NCBI RefSeq assembly: GCF_043197795.1
Contig: NZ_JBICTU010000010.1
Span: forward strand, 180,691 to 244,690
Source: Sphaerisporangium sp040649355
Lineage (GTDB): Bacteria > Actinomycetota > Actinomycetes > Streptosporangiales > Streptosporangiaceae
Reading direction: 5' to 3'
Length of the DNA: 64,000 nucleotides
Part shown: in pieces, positions 1 through 11,829 of the stretch
Numbering within the stretch: position 1 is the first letter of the stretch
How the letters are laid out: each line of letters opens with the position of its first letter
Notes under the pieces: model-generated
What the model was told of the DNA's origin: nothing
Seen by the model: the letters and a program-made list of their open reading frames with translations, nothing else
Databases searched by the model: none
Made by a program: the position numbers and the translations under genes

Positions 1-528
1 GGCTACTGGAACAACGAGCAGGCCACCGCGGAGGCCGTCGACGCCGCCGGCTGGTTCCACACCGGCGACGTCGGCGAGCTCGACAAGGACGGCTACCTGC
101 GGATCACCGGCAGGAAGAAGGAGCTCATCGTCACCGCCGCGGGCAAGAACGTCGCGCCCGCGCCCCTGGAGGACCGCATCCGCGCCCACCCCCTGGTCAG
201 CCAGGCCATGGTGGTCGGCGACGACCGGCCGTTCGTCGCGGCCATGGTCACGCTGGACCCCGAGGCCCTCGACCAGTGGAAGGACGCCAACGGCAGGTCC
301 GGCGCCTCGCTCGCCGAGCTCACCTCCGACCCGGCCGTGGTCGCCGCCGTCCAGGCCGCCGTGGACGACGCGAACACGCAGGTCTCCAAGGCCGAGCAGG
401 TGAAGAAGTTCGTCATCCTGGAGACCGACTTCACCGAGGAGAGCGGCCACCTCACCCCGTCGCTGAAGGTCAAGCGCAACCTGGTCGCCCGCGACTTCGC
501 CAAGGACATCGACGCACTCTACGGCTGA
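1..528 (+). CDS. Long-chain fatty-acid-CoA ligase, C-terminal part (FadD15-like), 5' truncated
   Basis: The reading frame is open from the first base of the window and ends at TGA 526-528, so only the last 175 residues are visible. They carry the hallmarks of the C-terminal subdomain of ANL-superfamily acyl-CoA synthetases: a WFHTGD motif, a DGYLRITGRKKE hinge motif, and the PAPLEDRIRAHPLVSQAMVVGDDRP segment in two pieces (PAPLE then IRAHPLVSQAMVVGDDRP). A catalytic lysine is expected near the end (TPSLKVKRN). The enzyme would activate fatty acids to acyl-CoA through an acyl-adenylate. In M. tuberculosis the gene before pimB' is fadD15, which supports the assignment by gene order. The N-terminal AMP-binding domain lies outside the window. 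Confidence 0.9.
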   Translation, partial: GYWNNEQATAEAVDAAGWFHTGDVGELDKDGYLRITGRKKELIVTAAGKNVAPAPLEDRIRAHPLVSQAMVVGDDRPFVAAMVTLDPEALDQWKDANGRSGASLAELTSDPAVVAAVQAAVDDANTQVSKAEQVKKFVILETDFTEESGHLTPSLKVKRNLVARDFAKDIDALYG

Positions 529-675
529 ACTCCGTACGGCGTGGTCGCGGCGTGACGCCGGGCTGATCCGCCTCGCGCCGGCCGCCGGCAGGTTCGCTCC
601 GGCTGTCGTCGCTCCTGGGCACCCGTCTATACGATGGCTTGGCGAGATGTTGGCGCGGATCCCAAAAGGGTGGAC

Positions 676-4923
<4,248 letters not shown>

Positions 4924-4934
4924 GACCCGCGCCG

Positions 4935-4966
4935 GGCCGGTGACCGGCCAAGCCGAGCGGTCGGCT
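4935..4966. terminator. Two adjacent hairpins between convergent genes
   Basis: GGCCGG-TGA-CCGGCC (4935-4949) is followed directly by AGCCGA-GCGG-TCGGCT (4951-4966). Both are perfect 6-bp stems in the 49-nt gap between the convergent kinase and mannosyltransferase genes. No T-tract follows, so this is a candidate bidirectional terminator only. Confidence 0.5.
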
Positions 4967-4972
4967 GAGAGG

Positions 4973-6157
4973 TCATCCGAGGCCCTCGGCCGAGCCGGCG
5001 CCGGTGAGGCCGGGGTCGGCCAGCACCTCGGCGAACCGCTCGGCCACCAGGTCCCAGCGCCATTCCCGCTCGATCCACGCCCGGCCCCGCTCGCCCATCT
5101 CGCGGGCGCGGACCGGGTCCTTCAGCAGGGCCGTCAGGGCCGACGCCACGGCCGCCGGATCCTCGCCGTCCACCACCACGCCCGTCTCGCCCTCGCGGAC
5201 CGCGTCGGGCGCGCCGCCCGAGGCCCCCGCCACGACCGGCAGCCCGGTCGCCGACGCCTCCAGGTACACGATGCCGAGGCCCTCCACGTCGAGTCCTCCC
5301 AGCCTCGTGCGGCACGGCATGGCGAACACGTCTCCGGCGTCGTAGTAGGCGGGCAGGCGGTTCCACGGCACCGACCCCGTCACGATGACCGAGTCGCTCA
5401 GCCCGCCCGAGCTGATCGCCTGTTCGAGGGCGGCGCGTGACGGCCCGCCGCCGACCAGCAGCAGCACGGCGTCCGGCGCCTCTGCGAGCACCGCCGGCCA
5501 GCAGCGTACGAGCGTGTCCTGCCCCTTGCGCGGGACCAGGCGCGAGACGCACACCACGACGGGCCGGTCGCCGATCCCCAGCGACGCCCGCACCTCCGCG
5601 CCGCCCGCTCCCCGGTGGAAGACCCCGGTGTCCACGCCGGGCGCGAGCCGTACGAGCCTCTCGGGCGGCATCACCCGCGCCAGCCTCTCGCGGGTGTAGT
5701 CGCCGAGGTAGGTGATCACGTCCGCGTGCGCGCCGATCCTCGCGAGCAGGCCCCGTGCGACGGGCACACCCGCCCAGGCGGCCTCGTGGCCGTGGGTCAG
5801 CATGACCACCCGCCGCGCCCCCGCCGCGCGCATCGCGGGCGCCAGGATGCCGAGCGGCGCCGCCGCGCCGAACACGACCGTGTCGCACGCCTCCTCGCGC
5901 ACGAGCGCGGCGGCCCGCCTGGCGACGCCGGGCACGGGCAGCATCAGGGAGGTGGGGTGCCGCACGACCCGGTACGGCTGGCGCGCGTCGAACTCCTCCC
6001 AGCCGTCCCACCGGGAGGCGTAGACGATCACGGAGCCCGGCGGGCGGCGTACGGCGAGCGCGTGTACGAAGGCCTGGATCCCACCGGGCCTCGGCGGGAA
6101 GTCGTTGGTCACGACCAGCGTCCTCGCGTGCCCGGGGTCGCGCCCGGCCGGGGTCAC
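4973..6157 (-). CDS. pimB: GT4 glycosyltransferase, PimB'-like phosphatidylinositol mannosyltransferase
   Basis: 394 residues with the GT-B fold of GT4 transferases. The N-terminal nucleotide-free domain opens with TLVVTNDFPPRPGGIQ, and the GDP-sugar binding half holds SRLVPRKGQD and the E-x7-E motif in EGLGIVYLEASATGLPV. These match the PimB' family, which transfers the second mannose from GDP-mannose to Ac/PIM1 on the inner membrane face. The M. tuberculosis counterpart is Rv2188c. The start is GTG 6157, which overlaps the TGA of the upstream M48 protease gene (GTGA, 4 nt), indicating translational coupling. Substrate specificity is inferred from family resemblance and gene order. Confidence 0.85.
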   Translation of the reverse strand: MTPAGRDPGHARTLVVTNDFPPRPGGIQAFVHALAVRRPPGSVIVYASRWDGWEEFDARQPYRVVRHPTSLMLPVPGVARRAAALVREEACDTVVFGAAAPLGILAPAMRAAGARRVVMLTHGHEAAWAGVPVARGLLARIGAHADVITYLGDYTRERLARVMPPERLVRLAPGVDTGVFHRGAGGAEVRASLGIGDRPVVVCVSRLVPRKGQDTLVRCWPAVLAEAPDAVLLLVGGGPSRAALEQAISSGGLSDSVIVTGSVPWNRLPAYYDAGDVFAMPCRTRLGGLDVEGLGIVYLEASATGLPVVAGASGGAPDAVREGETGVVVDGEDPAAVASALTALLKDPVRAREMGERGRAWIEREWRWDLVAERFAEVLADPGLTGAGSAEGLG

Positions 6158-7452
6158 GGCTCCGGCAGCCCGTGCAGGCGGGCCCAGGAGCGTGCCAGGG
6201 CGAGGCGCTGCGGGCTCGTCGGGTGGGACGCGTACATGAGGTACTCGAAGGCGTCGGGCGACAGGTCGGAGATGTTGGTCACGGCGAGGCGCTTCTGCAT
6301 CGCCGCGAACGTCGCAGGATCGCGGGTCAGGTCGAGCGCGTGAACGTCGGCCCTGGCCTCGATCTGGCGGCTGACGACGTTCTCCGCGGGACCGGAGAGC
6401 AGGGTGGCGAGGCTCATCAGGCCCAGCAGCAGCCCGACCGCCCGTGGATCGGCCGCCGACCCGACGCCCGCGCGGCGCCTCAGCGAGGGGAGCGAGACCA
6501 CCAGGAACAGCAGGCAGGCTCCGGCGGCGGCGCCGAGCGCGCCGACCAGCGTGCCGTAGAGGACGTCGCCGTTCTTGGCGTGGCCGAGCTCGTGGGCGAC
6601 GACCAGCTCGACCTCGCCCGCCGGCGCCCGCAGCAGCGTGTCGTACACGACGATGCGCCGCGTCGCCCCGAACCCGGAGACGTAGGCGTTGAGCGCGGTG
6701 GTCCTGCGGGAGGCGTCGGCGACCAGCACGTCCTCCACGGGGACGCCGTCGCGGTTCGCCATGGCGATGAGGTCGTCGCGCAGCCGTCCCTGCGGGAGCG
6801 GGGTGAAGTCGTTGAACAGCGGCTCGACGACCACCGGGTAGACGAACGAGGCGACCACGGTGAGCAGGAACGCCCCGGCCGCCGCCGGGACCCACCAGCG
6901 CCGCGGCGCCCGGCGCGCCAGCCAGACGACGGCCAGCACCATGATCGCGACCAGCACGGTCTGGACGCCGAAGGTCTTGAGCCGATCTGCCGACCACGCG
7001 GGCCAGTGCTGCGTGGACAGGCCGAAGGCCCGCAGGCGGGTCTCGTACCACATGCCGAGCGGCCACTTGATCAGCAGGCTCACGGCCGAGAGCGCGAGGA
7101 CGCCGAGCAGGACGCGCAGCCACCACGGGCCCCTGAGGCGGCCCACGACCCACGCGCCGAACGGCGTGAGGACCAGCACGCCCGCCACGACCAGCGTCAC
7201 CGCGAGCGAGAGGTACACAGGGACGTTCACGGCGGCGTCGAACGCGGCCGCGCGGGCGATCTGCCCGGGGGTGAAGTCGCGCGCGGGATCGGGCGTCACG
7301 GCCGGGGCGGCGCCCGGCAGGGACCGCCACGGCGTGGTGACGGCGACCACCGCGGCCACGGCCACGCCGAGCGCGACGAGCGCGATGCCCGCCGCGCGCG
7401 CTCCCCCGCCCGTGCGCACGACGCCGCGAACCTCCTCGATCAACCCCGCCAC
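6154..7452 (-). CDS. M48 family integral membrane zinc metalloprotease (Ste24/HtpX-like)
   Basis: 432 residues with several membrane spans. The zinc site is H287-E-L-G-H291 in VVAHELGHAKNGD, with the third ligand E365 in EARAD downstream. These are signatures of M48 (CAAX prenyl protease/HtpX) peptidases with the active site facing the cytosol. The start is placed at GTG 7452, preceded by GAGGAGGG at a good distance. An upstream in-frame start at 7635 would add a low-complexity, non-conserved tail reaching into the neighbouring gene. It lies 154 nt after the gluzincin gene and overlaps pimB by 4 nt, so the three are probably one operon. The substrate is unknown. Confidence 0.88.
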   Translation of the reverse strand: MAGLIEEVRGVVRTGGGARAAGIALVALGVAVAAVVAVTTPWRSLPGAAPAVTPDPARDFTPGQIARAAAFDAAVNVPVYLSLAVTLVVAGVLVLTPFGAWVVGRLRGPWWLRVLLGVLALSAVSLLIKWPLGMWYETRLRAFGLSTQHWPAWSADRLKTFGVQTVLVAIMVLAVVWLARRAPRRWWVPAAAGAFLLTVVASFVYPVVVEPLFNDFTPLPQGRLRDDLIAMANRDGVPVEDVLVADASRRTTALNAYVSGFGATRRIVVYDTLLRAPAGEVELVVAHELGHAKNGDVLYGTLVGALGAAAGACLLFLVVSLPSLRRRAGVGSAADPRAVGLLLGLMSLATLLSGPAENVVSRQIEARADVHALDLTRDPATFAAMQKRLAVTNISDLSPDAFEYLMYASHPTSPQRLALARSWARLHGLPEP

Positions 7453-7606
7453 GTGACAGCCCTCCTCACCCGGCCGCTCACGGCACACCTCGGGCGCACC
7501 GCCCCCGTGGCCACCGGCCCGCAGGCCCCGCGACTCCGGCACGCGGCCGCCGTGACCACCGGCCCTCTCCCCTCGCCCGCGCCGCGCCTCGGGCGCGCCC
7601 GCGGCG

Positions 7607-8479
7607 TCACGAGAGCTCACTCCGGACGTACTCACGCCAGGCGGCGGTGAACTCCTCCGTGGTCATCCCCAGAGCCCGGCCGAGCGCTGTCCGCGGGTCA
7701 CTTCGCATGGACTCACGGTAGAGGGTCACAAGGGCACGCTCGCCGAAGCGCCCCGCGACATACCGGCAGGCGAGCCACGCCTCCTCGTACGCCTGCGCCA
7801 GGCGCGCGGAGCCGGCGGCGAACGAGGACGGGCCGGGTAGCGCCGCAGGCGGGCTCCCCGCGCGCACCTCGGCGGCCAGTTCCGCCGCGGCCGTCGTCAC
7901 GGGGATCCCCGCGCCGAGGTAGCCGACGTAGTCGGCGAACCCCTCGATCAGCCACTTGGGGGTGTGGCCGTCGGCCGCCGCCCCGGTGGCGACGTGGGTG
8001 AGCTCGTGGGCCAGGACGACGTCGCGGCCCGCGTCCGTCAGGCGGGCGAAGGAGCGCGGCTCGATGATCACGCGATCGGTGCCGGCCACCGCCGCCAGCC
8101 CGCTCACCGTGGCGGGCGCGGCGAGCCGCGCGGCCTGATCGGTGGTCGCGGGGACCAGGATCAGCGGCCGTACCGGCCCCGCGACCCGGGCGACGGTCAG
8201 GGCCGCGCGGTCGGCCCTGCGGGCGAGATCCGACAGGCCCGCAAGGCCCGACAGGCCCGCGAGGCCCGGTCCGGCCGGGGCGCCCGCGCCGCCCTGAGCG
8301 CCGCCCGGCCGGCCGATGACCAGGGAACGCTCGCCCTGGACCACCTCGGCCCCTGACCAGATCTCGGGATGCTCGCGGATCACCGCGTGCGCGAGGGACA
8401 GCGGGCCGCCGGCGCCGGGAGGACCCGTCAGCGCGGCCAGCAGCCCCGCCAGTGCGGCCCAGAGCCAGACGACGCGCAT
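7607..8479 (-). CDS. Secreted gluzincin-type metalloprotease-like protein
   Basis: 290 residues. It starts with a signal-anchor-like stretch (MRVVWLWAALAGLLAALTG) and carries H158-E-L-T-H162 followed by E179 in WLIEGFADYVGY, the HExxH plus glutamate arrangement of peptidase-MA-like gluzincins. A short Gly/Leu/Ala repeat (GLAGLSGLAGLSDLA, about residues 72-86) is encoded by repeated AGGCCCG units in the DNA. It is first in the minus-strand operon with the M48 protease and PimB'. The proteolytic fold is well supported by motif; substrate and exact family are not known. Confidence 0.75.
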   Translation of the reverse strand: MRVVWLWAALAGLLAALTGPPGAGGPLSLAHAVIREHPEIWSGAEVVQGERSLVIGRPGGAQGGAGAPAGPGLAGLSGLAGLSDLARRADRAALTVARVAGPVRPLILVPATTDQAARLAAPATVSGLAAVAGTDRVIIEPRSFARLTDAGRDVVLAHELTHVATGAAADGHTPKWLIEGFADYVGYLGAGIPVTTAAAELAAEVRAGSPPAALPGPSSFAAGSARLAQAYEEAWLACRYVAGRFGERALVTLYRESMRSDPRTALGRALGMTTEEFTAAWREYVRSELS

Positions 8480-8511
8480 GCGGGCAATCTACCCGCTGCC
8501 TCCGGCGAACC

Positions 8512-8660
8512 AGGCCCGTCCCGGGTACGGCCGGGAGACGTCTGAAGGCCCGTCCCGGGAAAGGCCGGGAGGTGTGAAGGCCTGTCCCGGGTGCGGCCGG
8601 ACGGGTGAAGGCCCGTCCCCGGTACGGCCGGGACGCGCGTGGGCCTGTCCATGATCCGGA
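8512..8660. repeat. About 33-bp GC-rich tandem repeat, just over four copies
   Basis: Units begin with AGGCC(C/T)GTCC at 8512, 8546, 8578 and 8609, with a partial unit from about 8642 (periods 31-34 bp). Each unit holds a CCCGG/CCGGG inverted pair able to form a small hairpin. The array sits in the 334-nt gap between the start of the gluzincin gene and the end of the NlpC/P60 gene, so it is upstream of the former and downstream of the latter. Confidence 0.75.
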
Positions 8661-8700
8661 GGGTCAGGGCCGCCGGGGGACCGGCCGGGGACGCGCGAGG

Positions 8701-8733
8701 GCCCCGTCCGCCTCGATGGAGGTGGACGGGGCC
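8701..8733 (-). terminator. Terminator-like hairpin after NlpC/P60 gene
   Basis: GCCCCGTCCGCC and GGTGGACGGGGC form a 12-bp stem (one G-U pair) around an 8-nt loop. It lies about 80 nt past the stop codon of the minus-strand NlpC/P60 gene. There is no T-run. Confidence 0.6.
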
Positions 8734-8813
8734 TTCACGGCCGTCGCGTGGTCAGCGTGCGGGCGGGGAGGCTTCCCGGGAAAGCGGTCCTGGGAAGTCC
8801 CCTGGCACGCGGG

Positions 8814-9353
8814 TCACGCTCCGGGGCGGACGGCTCCGACGAAGCTGACCTTGCGGTAGCCGTTCAGCTTGTCGATGCGCACCCTCGCACCGCTGTGCGG
8901 GGAGTGGATCATCTTGCCGTGCCCGACGTACATGCCGACGTGACCGAGACCGCTGAAGAACATCAGGTCGCCAGGCTTGAGGTTCTTCCAGGAGATCTTC
9001 TTCTTCACAGAGCGGAACTGGCTGGCCGCGATGCGAGGAAGCTTCACGCCGGCCTTGCGCCAGGCGTACATGACGAGGCCTGAGCAGTCGAACGAGCCGG
9101 GGCCGCTGGCACCCCACCGGTACGGATCGCCGAGCTGCTTCTTGGCCGCGGAGACGGCCGTGTGCGCCTTGATTCGCTGCCTGGCGGCCTTGCTCAGCTT
9201 GGAGGAGCTCTGAGGGGCGGCCACCGTGGCGGCGTCAGCCGCCGTCGCCTGTATCGCGACCGCCCCGGCGGAGGCCGTCATGGTGAGCACGGCACCGCCG
9301 AGGGAGAGGCGGGCGAAGCGAGACAGACGGGGGTTTTGCGTGGTGCTGGACAG
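8814..9353 (-). CDS. Secreted NlpC/P60 peptidoglycan endopeptidase
   Basis: About 179 residues ending in an NlpC/P60 domain: catalytic Cys in FDCSGLVMYAWRKAG, His in GLGHVGMYVG, and a further His in KMIHSPHSG. The domain cleaves gamma-D-Glu-(meso)Dap bonds in stem peptides. The first conventional start in frame is GTG 9290, but that would delete the basic n-region of the signal peptide. Translating upstream gives RLSRFARLSLGGAVLTMTAS, a good signal peptide, and CTG 9353 lies 5 nt after AAGGAG. I therefore favour a CTG start at 9353. Upstream lie a c-di-AMP riboswitch, a sigma70-type promoter and a CRP-like palindrome. The small size suggests a single-domain wall hydrolase. Confidence 0.88.
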   Translation of the reverse strand: MSSTTQNPRLSRFARLSLGGAVLTMTASAGAVAIQATAADAATVAAPQSSSKLSKAARQRIKAHTAVSAAKKQLGDPYRWGASGPGSFDCSGLVMYAWRKAGVKLPRIAASQFRSVKKKISWKNLKPGDLMFFSGLGHVGMYVGHGKMIHSPHSGARVRIDKLNGYRKVSFVGAVRPGA

Positions 9354-9377
9354 GATCGCTCCTTGGTTCTTCCACTC

Positions 9378-9515
9378 ACGCCTACCGGGTTAGCTGACGG
9401 ATTCGGGCTTGGAAGTCGCCCTACGGCGCCAATGGCGCCGATTCACCCCCTGACCCCACATTTAGGGCCAATTGGGTCCCCGGCTCCGTGCTCCTTGCCG
9501 CACGGATTCGGCAGG
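9378..9515 (-). promoter_or_regulatory. Cyclic di-AMP riboswitch (ydaO/yuaA class)
   Basis: Read on the minus strand, the leader of the NlpC/P60 gene contains the family's conserved blocks in order: GAGCCGGGGACCC (9474-9486), GGGGTGAATCGGCG (about 9437-9450), and CCGAATCCGTCAGCTAACC followed by CGGTAGGCG (about 9380-9406). The last block ends about 25 nt before the start codon. In actinobacteria this class sits before cell-wall hydrolase genes such as rpfA and NlpC/P60 genes, and binding of c-di-AMP lowers expression. The exact P1 boundaries are approximate. Confidence 0.92.
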
Positions 9516-9642
9516 TCACCGCTGCCCGCGGTCCTGATTCGCGCCTTGTTTTCGACGGCGGTGACCAATGGATTCGTTCTGCTGGCGCCGGTCGGCCGAC
9601 CGGCTTTGCTCACGACGGCATGGCGTGCTCGCCGCGGGCCAG

Positions 9643-9671
9643 AAACTACACAGATCCTCAATTGGAGGCAA
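9643..9671 (-). promoter_or_regulatory. Candidate sigma70-type promoter for riboswitch/NlpC transcript
   Basis: On the minus strand, TTGCCT (9666-9671) and TAGTTT (9643-9648) are separated by exactly 17 bp. Transcription would start near 9636, leaving a long leader that holds an 18-bp palindrome (9587-9604) and the riboswitch. Confidence 0.55.
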
Positions 9672-9752
9672 AGCCTGAGCCAAGTCCGTAGATCAAATAG
9701 GGGTGATCAATAACGGATATCCCCTGCAAACCAGGGGCCTCGTTTACCTAAA

Positions 9753-9768
9753 TGTGATTCCCCTCACA
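9753..9768. promoter_or_regulatory. Perfect CRP-type site TGTGA-N6-TCACA
   Basis: TGTGA (9753-9757) and TCACA (9764-9768) are separated by six bases, matching the cAMP receptor protein consensus, and the symmetry extends to flanking A/T. A second palindrome, TGTGA-G-TCACA (9789-9799), lies 20 bp away but lacks the 6-bp spacing. The site is about 80 bp upstream of the -35 of the NlpC/P60 promoter and about 140 bp upstream of the divergent ArsR gene. Streptomyces Crp is known to act on rpfA, another hydrolase gene with this riboswitch class. Confidence 0.65.
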
Positions 9769-9863
9769 TATCCCGAAACAGCACCAGTTGTGAGTCACAT
9801 CCGTCACTCCGGCCCCACGCGTCGGCGATCTTCCGCAGGGGCCTGGTTCCGCAACCGCTCTTT

Positions 9864-9893
9864 CGCAACAGCTCTTGCACAGCAGTTGTTGCG
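9864..9893. promoter_or_regulatory. Imperfect inverted repeat, candidate ArsR operator
   Basis: CGCAACAGCT and the inverse of CAGTTGTTGCG face each other across a short AT-richer centre, 17 nt before the ArsR-type start codon at 9911. ArsR-family repressors usually bind such 10-12-bp half-sites in their own promoters. Confidence 0.5.
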
Positions 9894-9910
9894 CGTGTCA
9901 GCCTGATGCC

Positions 9911-10486
9911 ATGGACCAAGAGAACATCCGCACGATCACCGACTCACGGGTGCTGGCCGCCCTGGCGCATCCCCTGCGGCGTCGTCTCATGGACGTGCTG
10001 AAGGTGGACGGCCCCTCGACGGCCAGCATGCTCGCCGAGCGCACCGGTCAGGCGGTCGCCAACGTGAGCCACCACCTGCGGGTGCTGGGCGCCAGCGAGC
10101 TCATCGAGGAGGCCCCCGAGCTTGCCCGCGACCGCCGCGAGCGCTGGTGGCGGCTGGTGTCGGCCGGGGTGCGCTGGACCACCGCCGACTTCGGCGGCGA
10201 CCCCGCGTCCGCCGCCATCGCGAGTGCGGCGGAGTCCCTCAACCTCGACCACCACGTCAACCTCGTGCGAGCCTGGTACGCCGCGGGCGAGGACGAGCGG
10301 GCGATGTGGCGAAACGCGCCGTTCTCCACCGACAAGTGGCTGCGGCTGACCCCGGCCGAGCTGAGCGAGATCGAGCAGCAGATCAACGACCTCCTGCGCC
10401 GGTGGGCCACCCGCGAAGTGCCCGACGACGGGGAGCGGCGCGACCCGGTGTTCCTGTTCGCCTTCGGCGTCCCGGGGCAGCCGTGA
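9911..10486 (+). CDS. ArsR-family winged-helix transcriptional regulator
   Basis: 191 residues with an N-terminal winged helix (about residues 8-85: ALAHPLRRRLMDVL, then AERTGQAVANVSHHLRVL as the recognition helix). The C-terminal half of about 100 residues is unlike the metal-sensing ArsR proteins, and no CxC metal site is present. ATG 9911 is the first start giving the full HTH. Its TGA overlaps the GTG of the downstream MFS exporter (GTGA), so the regulator likely controls the exporter. The inverted repeat at 9864-9893 is a candidate self-operator. The ligand is unknown. Confidence 0.88.
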   Translation: MDQENIRTITDSRVLAALAHPLRRRLMDVLKVDGPSTASMLAERTGQAVANVSHHLRVLGASELIEEAPELARDRRERWWRLVSAGVRWTTADFGGDPASAAIASAAESLNLDHHVNLVRAWYAAGEDERAMWRNAPFSTDKWLRLTPAELSEIEQQINDLLRRWATREVPDDGERRDPVFLFAFGVPGQP

Positions 10487-11829
10487 GCGGAGCCGTCACC
10501 AGACCCCCCGCCCCGGGCGCCGTCCGCCGCCGCAGAGGCGGCCTGCTGCGCGACCGCGACTTCCGGCTGCTGTGGGCCGGAGAGACCGCCAGCGGCTTCG
10601 GCAGCACCCTCACCAGTGTGGCCCTGCCACTGGTCGCGATCACCGTGCTGCACACGAGCACGTTCTTCGTGGCCCTGCTGACGGCGGCGGCGTGGCTGCC
10701 CTGGATGATCATCGGCCTTCCCGCCGGGGCGTGGGTCGACCGCCTCCCCCGGCGGCCGGTGATGCTGATCTGCGACGGCGCCTCGCTGGTGCTGTTCCTC
10801 AGCGTCCCGGTCGCCGCCTGGTGGGGCCGGCTGACCATCGGCCATCTGCTGGCCGTCGCGCTGCTCGCCGGCACGGCGAAGGTGTTCTTCCAGACCGCCT
10901 ACCAGGTCTACCTTCCCGCGGTGGTCCGCGACGCCGACCTGCCGGAGGGCAACGCCAAGCTCCAGGGCGGCGAGTCGGCCGCCCAGGTCGTGGGCCCCGG
11001 CGTGGGCGGCATCGTCGCGCAGCTCTTCGGCGCCGTCACCGGCCTGCTGGTCGACGCGGCGACGTTCCTGATCTCTGCGCTCTGCCTGCTCGCGATGCGG
11101 ACCCGCGAAGCGCCCGTCAGCCGGGAACGCCGGTCGGCCACGCTGAGGCGGGAGATCGGCGAGGGACTGGCTTTCGTCGCCCGTGACCCCTACCTTCGCG
11201 TGCTCACGGTCTTCGGGGCCGTCAGCAACCTCGCGCTCATCGGGTATCAGTCGATCCTCATCGTCTTCCTGGTCCGCGAGGTCGGCGTGAGCTCCGGCAC
11301 GGCGGGCGTCCTGATCGCGGCGACCAGCCTCGGCGGCGTGGCCGGCGCCGCGAGCGCCACCTGGATCGCGCGGCGCGTCGGAAGCGCTCACGCCCTCATC
11401 GCGTGCGAGATGGCAGGAGCCCCGTTCGGGCTGCTCATCCCGCTGGCGAGCCCGGGGTCCGGCCTGGCCTTCGCGGTGGCGGGCGGCCTCGGCGTCGTCG
11501 CGGGCGTGGTCGCCGGCAACGTCATCAAGTCGAGCTTCCGCCAGATGTACTGCCCGCGTGAGCTGATGGGCCGCGTCTCGGTCAGCATGCAGTTCGTCAA
11601 CTACGGCACGATCCCGCTGGGCGCCCTGATCGGCGGGGCGCTCGGCGACGCGATCGGCGTCCGGCCGTCGATGTGGATCCTCACGGGAGCCCTCGCGCTG
11701 ACGGGCCTCGTCCTGCTCGCCGGGCCGATCCGGCGGCACAGGGACCTGCCGTCCTCGCCCCCTGCGCGCCCCCGCGCGGCGTCAGGACAGGGCGCTCAGG
11801 GACGTACGGCGCCGAAGATGCCCCGGTAG
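10483..11829 (+). CDS. MFS exporter (EntS/MFS_3-like)
   Basis: 448 residues with about 12 hydrophobic segments. It begins LLRDRDFRLLWAGETASGFGS, the typical opening of MFS_3/enterobactin-exporter-like carriers, and has the motif-A-like loop GAWVDRLPRRPVM between TM2 and TM3. GTG 10483 overlaps the ArsR stop by 4 nt, so the start is fixed by coupling. The substrate is not predictable; such ArsR-coupled carriers usually export drugs or small metabolites. The 3' end overlaps the convergent RipC-like gene by 34 nt, and the last 30 or so residues are low-complexity. Confidence 0.87.
   Translation: MSGAVTRPPAPGAVRRRRGGLLRDRDFRLLWAGETASGFGSTLTSVALPLVAITVLHTSTFFVALLTAAAWLPWMIIGLPAGAWVDRLPRRPVMLICDGASLVLFLSVPVAAWWGRLTIGHLLAVALLAGTAKVFFQTAYQVYLPAVVRDADLPEGNAKLQGGESAAQVVGPGVGGIVAQLFGAVTGLLVDAATFLISALCLLAMRTREAPVSRERRSATLRREIGEGLAFVARDPYLRVLTVFGAVSNLALIGYQSILIVFLVREVGVSSGTAGVLIAATSLGGVAGAASATWIARRVGSAHALIACEMAGAPFGLLIPLASPGSGLAFAVAGGLGVVAGVVAGNVIKSSFRQMYCPRELMGRVSVSMQFVNYGTIPLGALIGGALGDAIGVRPSMWILTGALALTGLVLLAGPIRRHRDLPSSPPARPRAASGQGAQGRTAPKMPR

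Noticed and set aside
6154..7635. Longer version of the M48 protease from 7635, and pimB fused to upstream sequence to 7330
   Set aside because: The added residues are low-complexity and out of family; strong ribosome-binding signals sit at GTG 7452, and pimB starts at the GTGA overlap at 6157.
9703..9906. 67-codon plus-strand frame upstream of the ArsR gene
   Set aside because: It spans the CRP-like palindrome and the ArsR operator, has no Shine-Dalgarno, and its product is unlike a protein.
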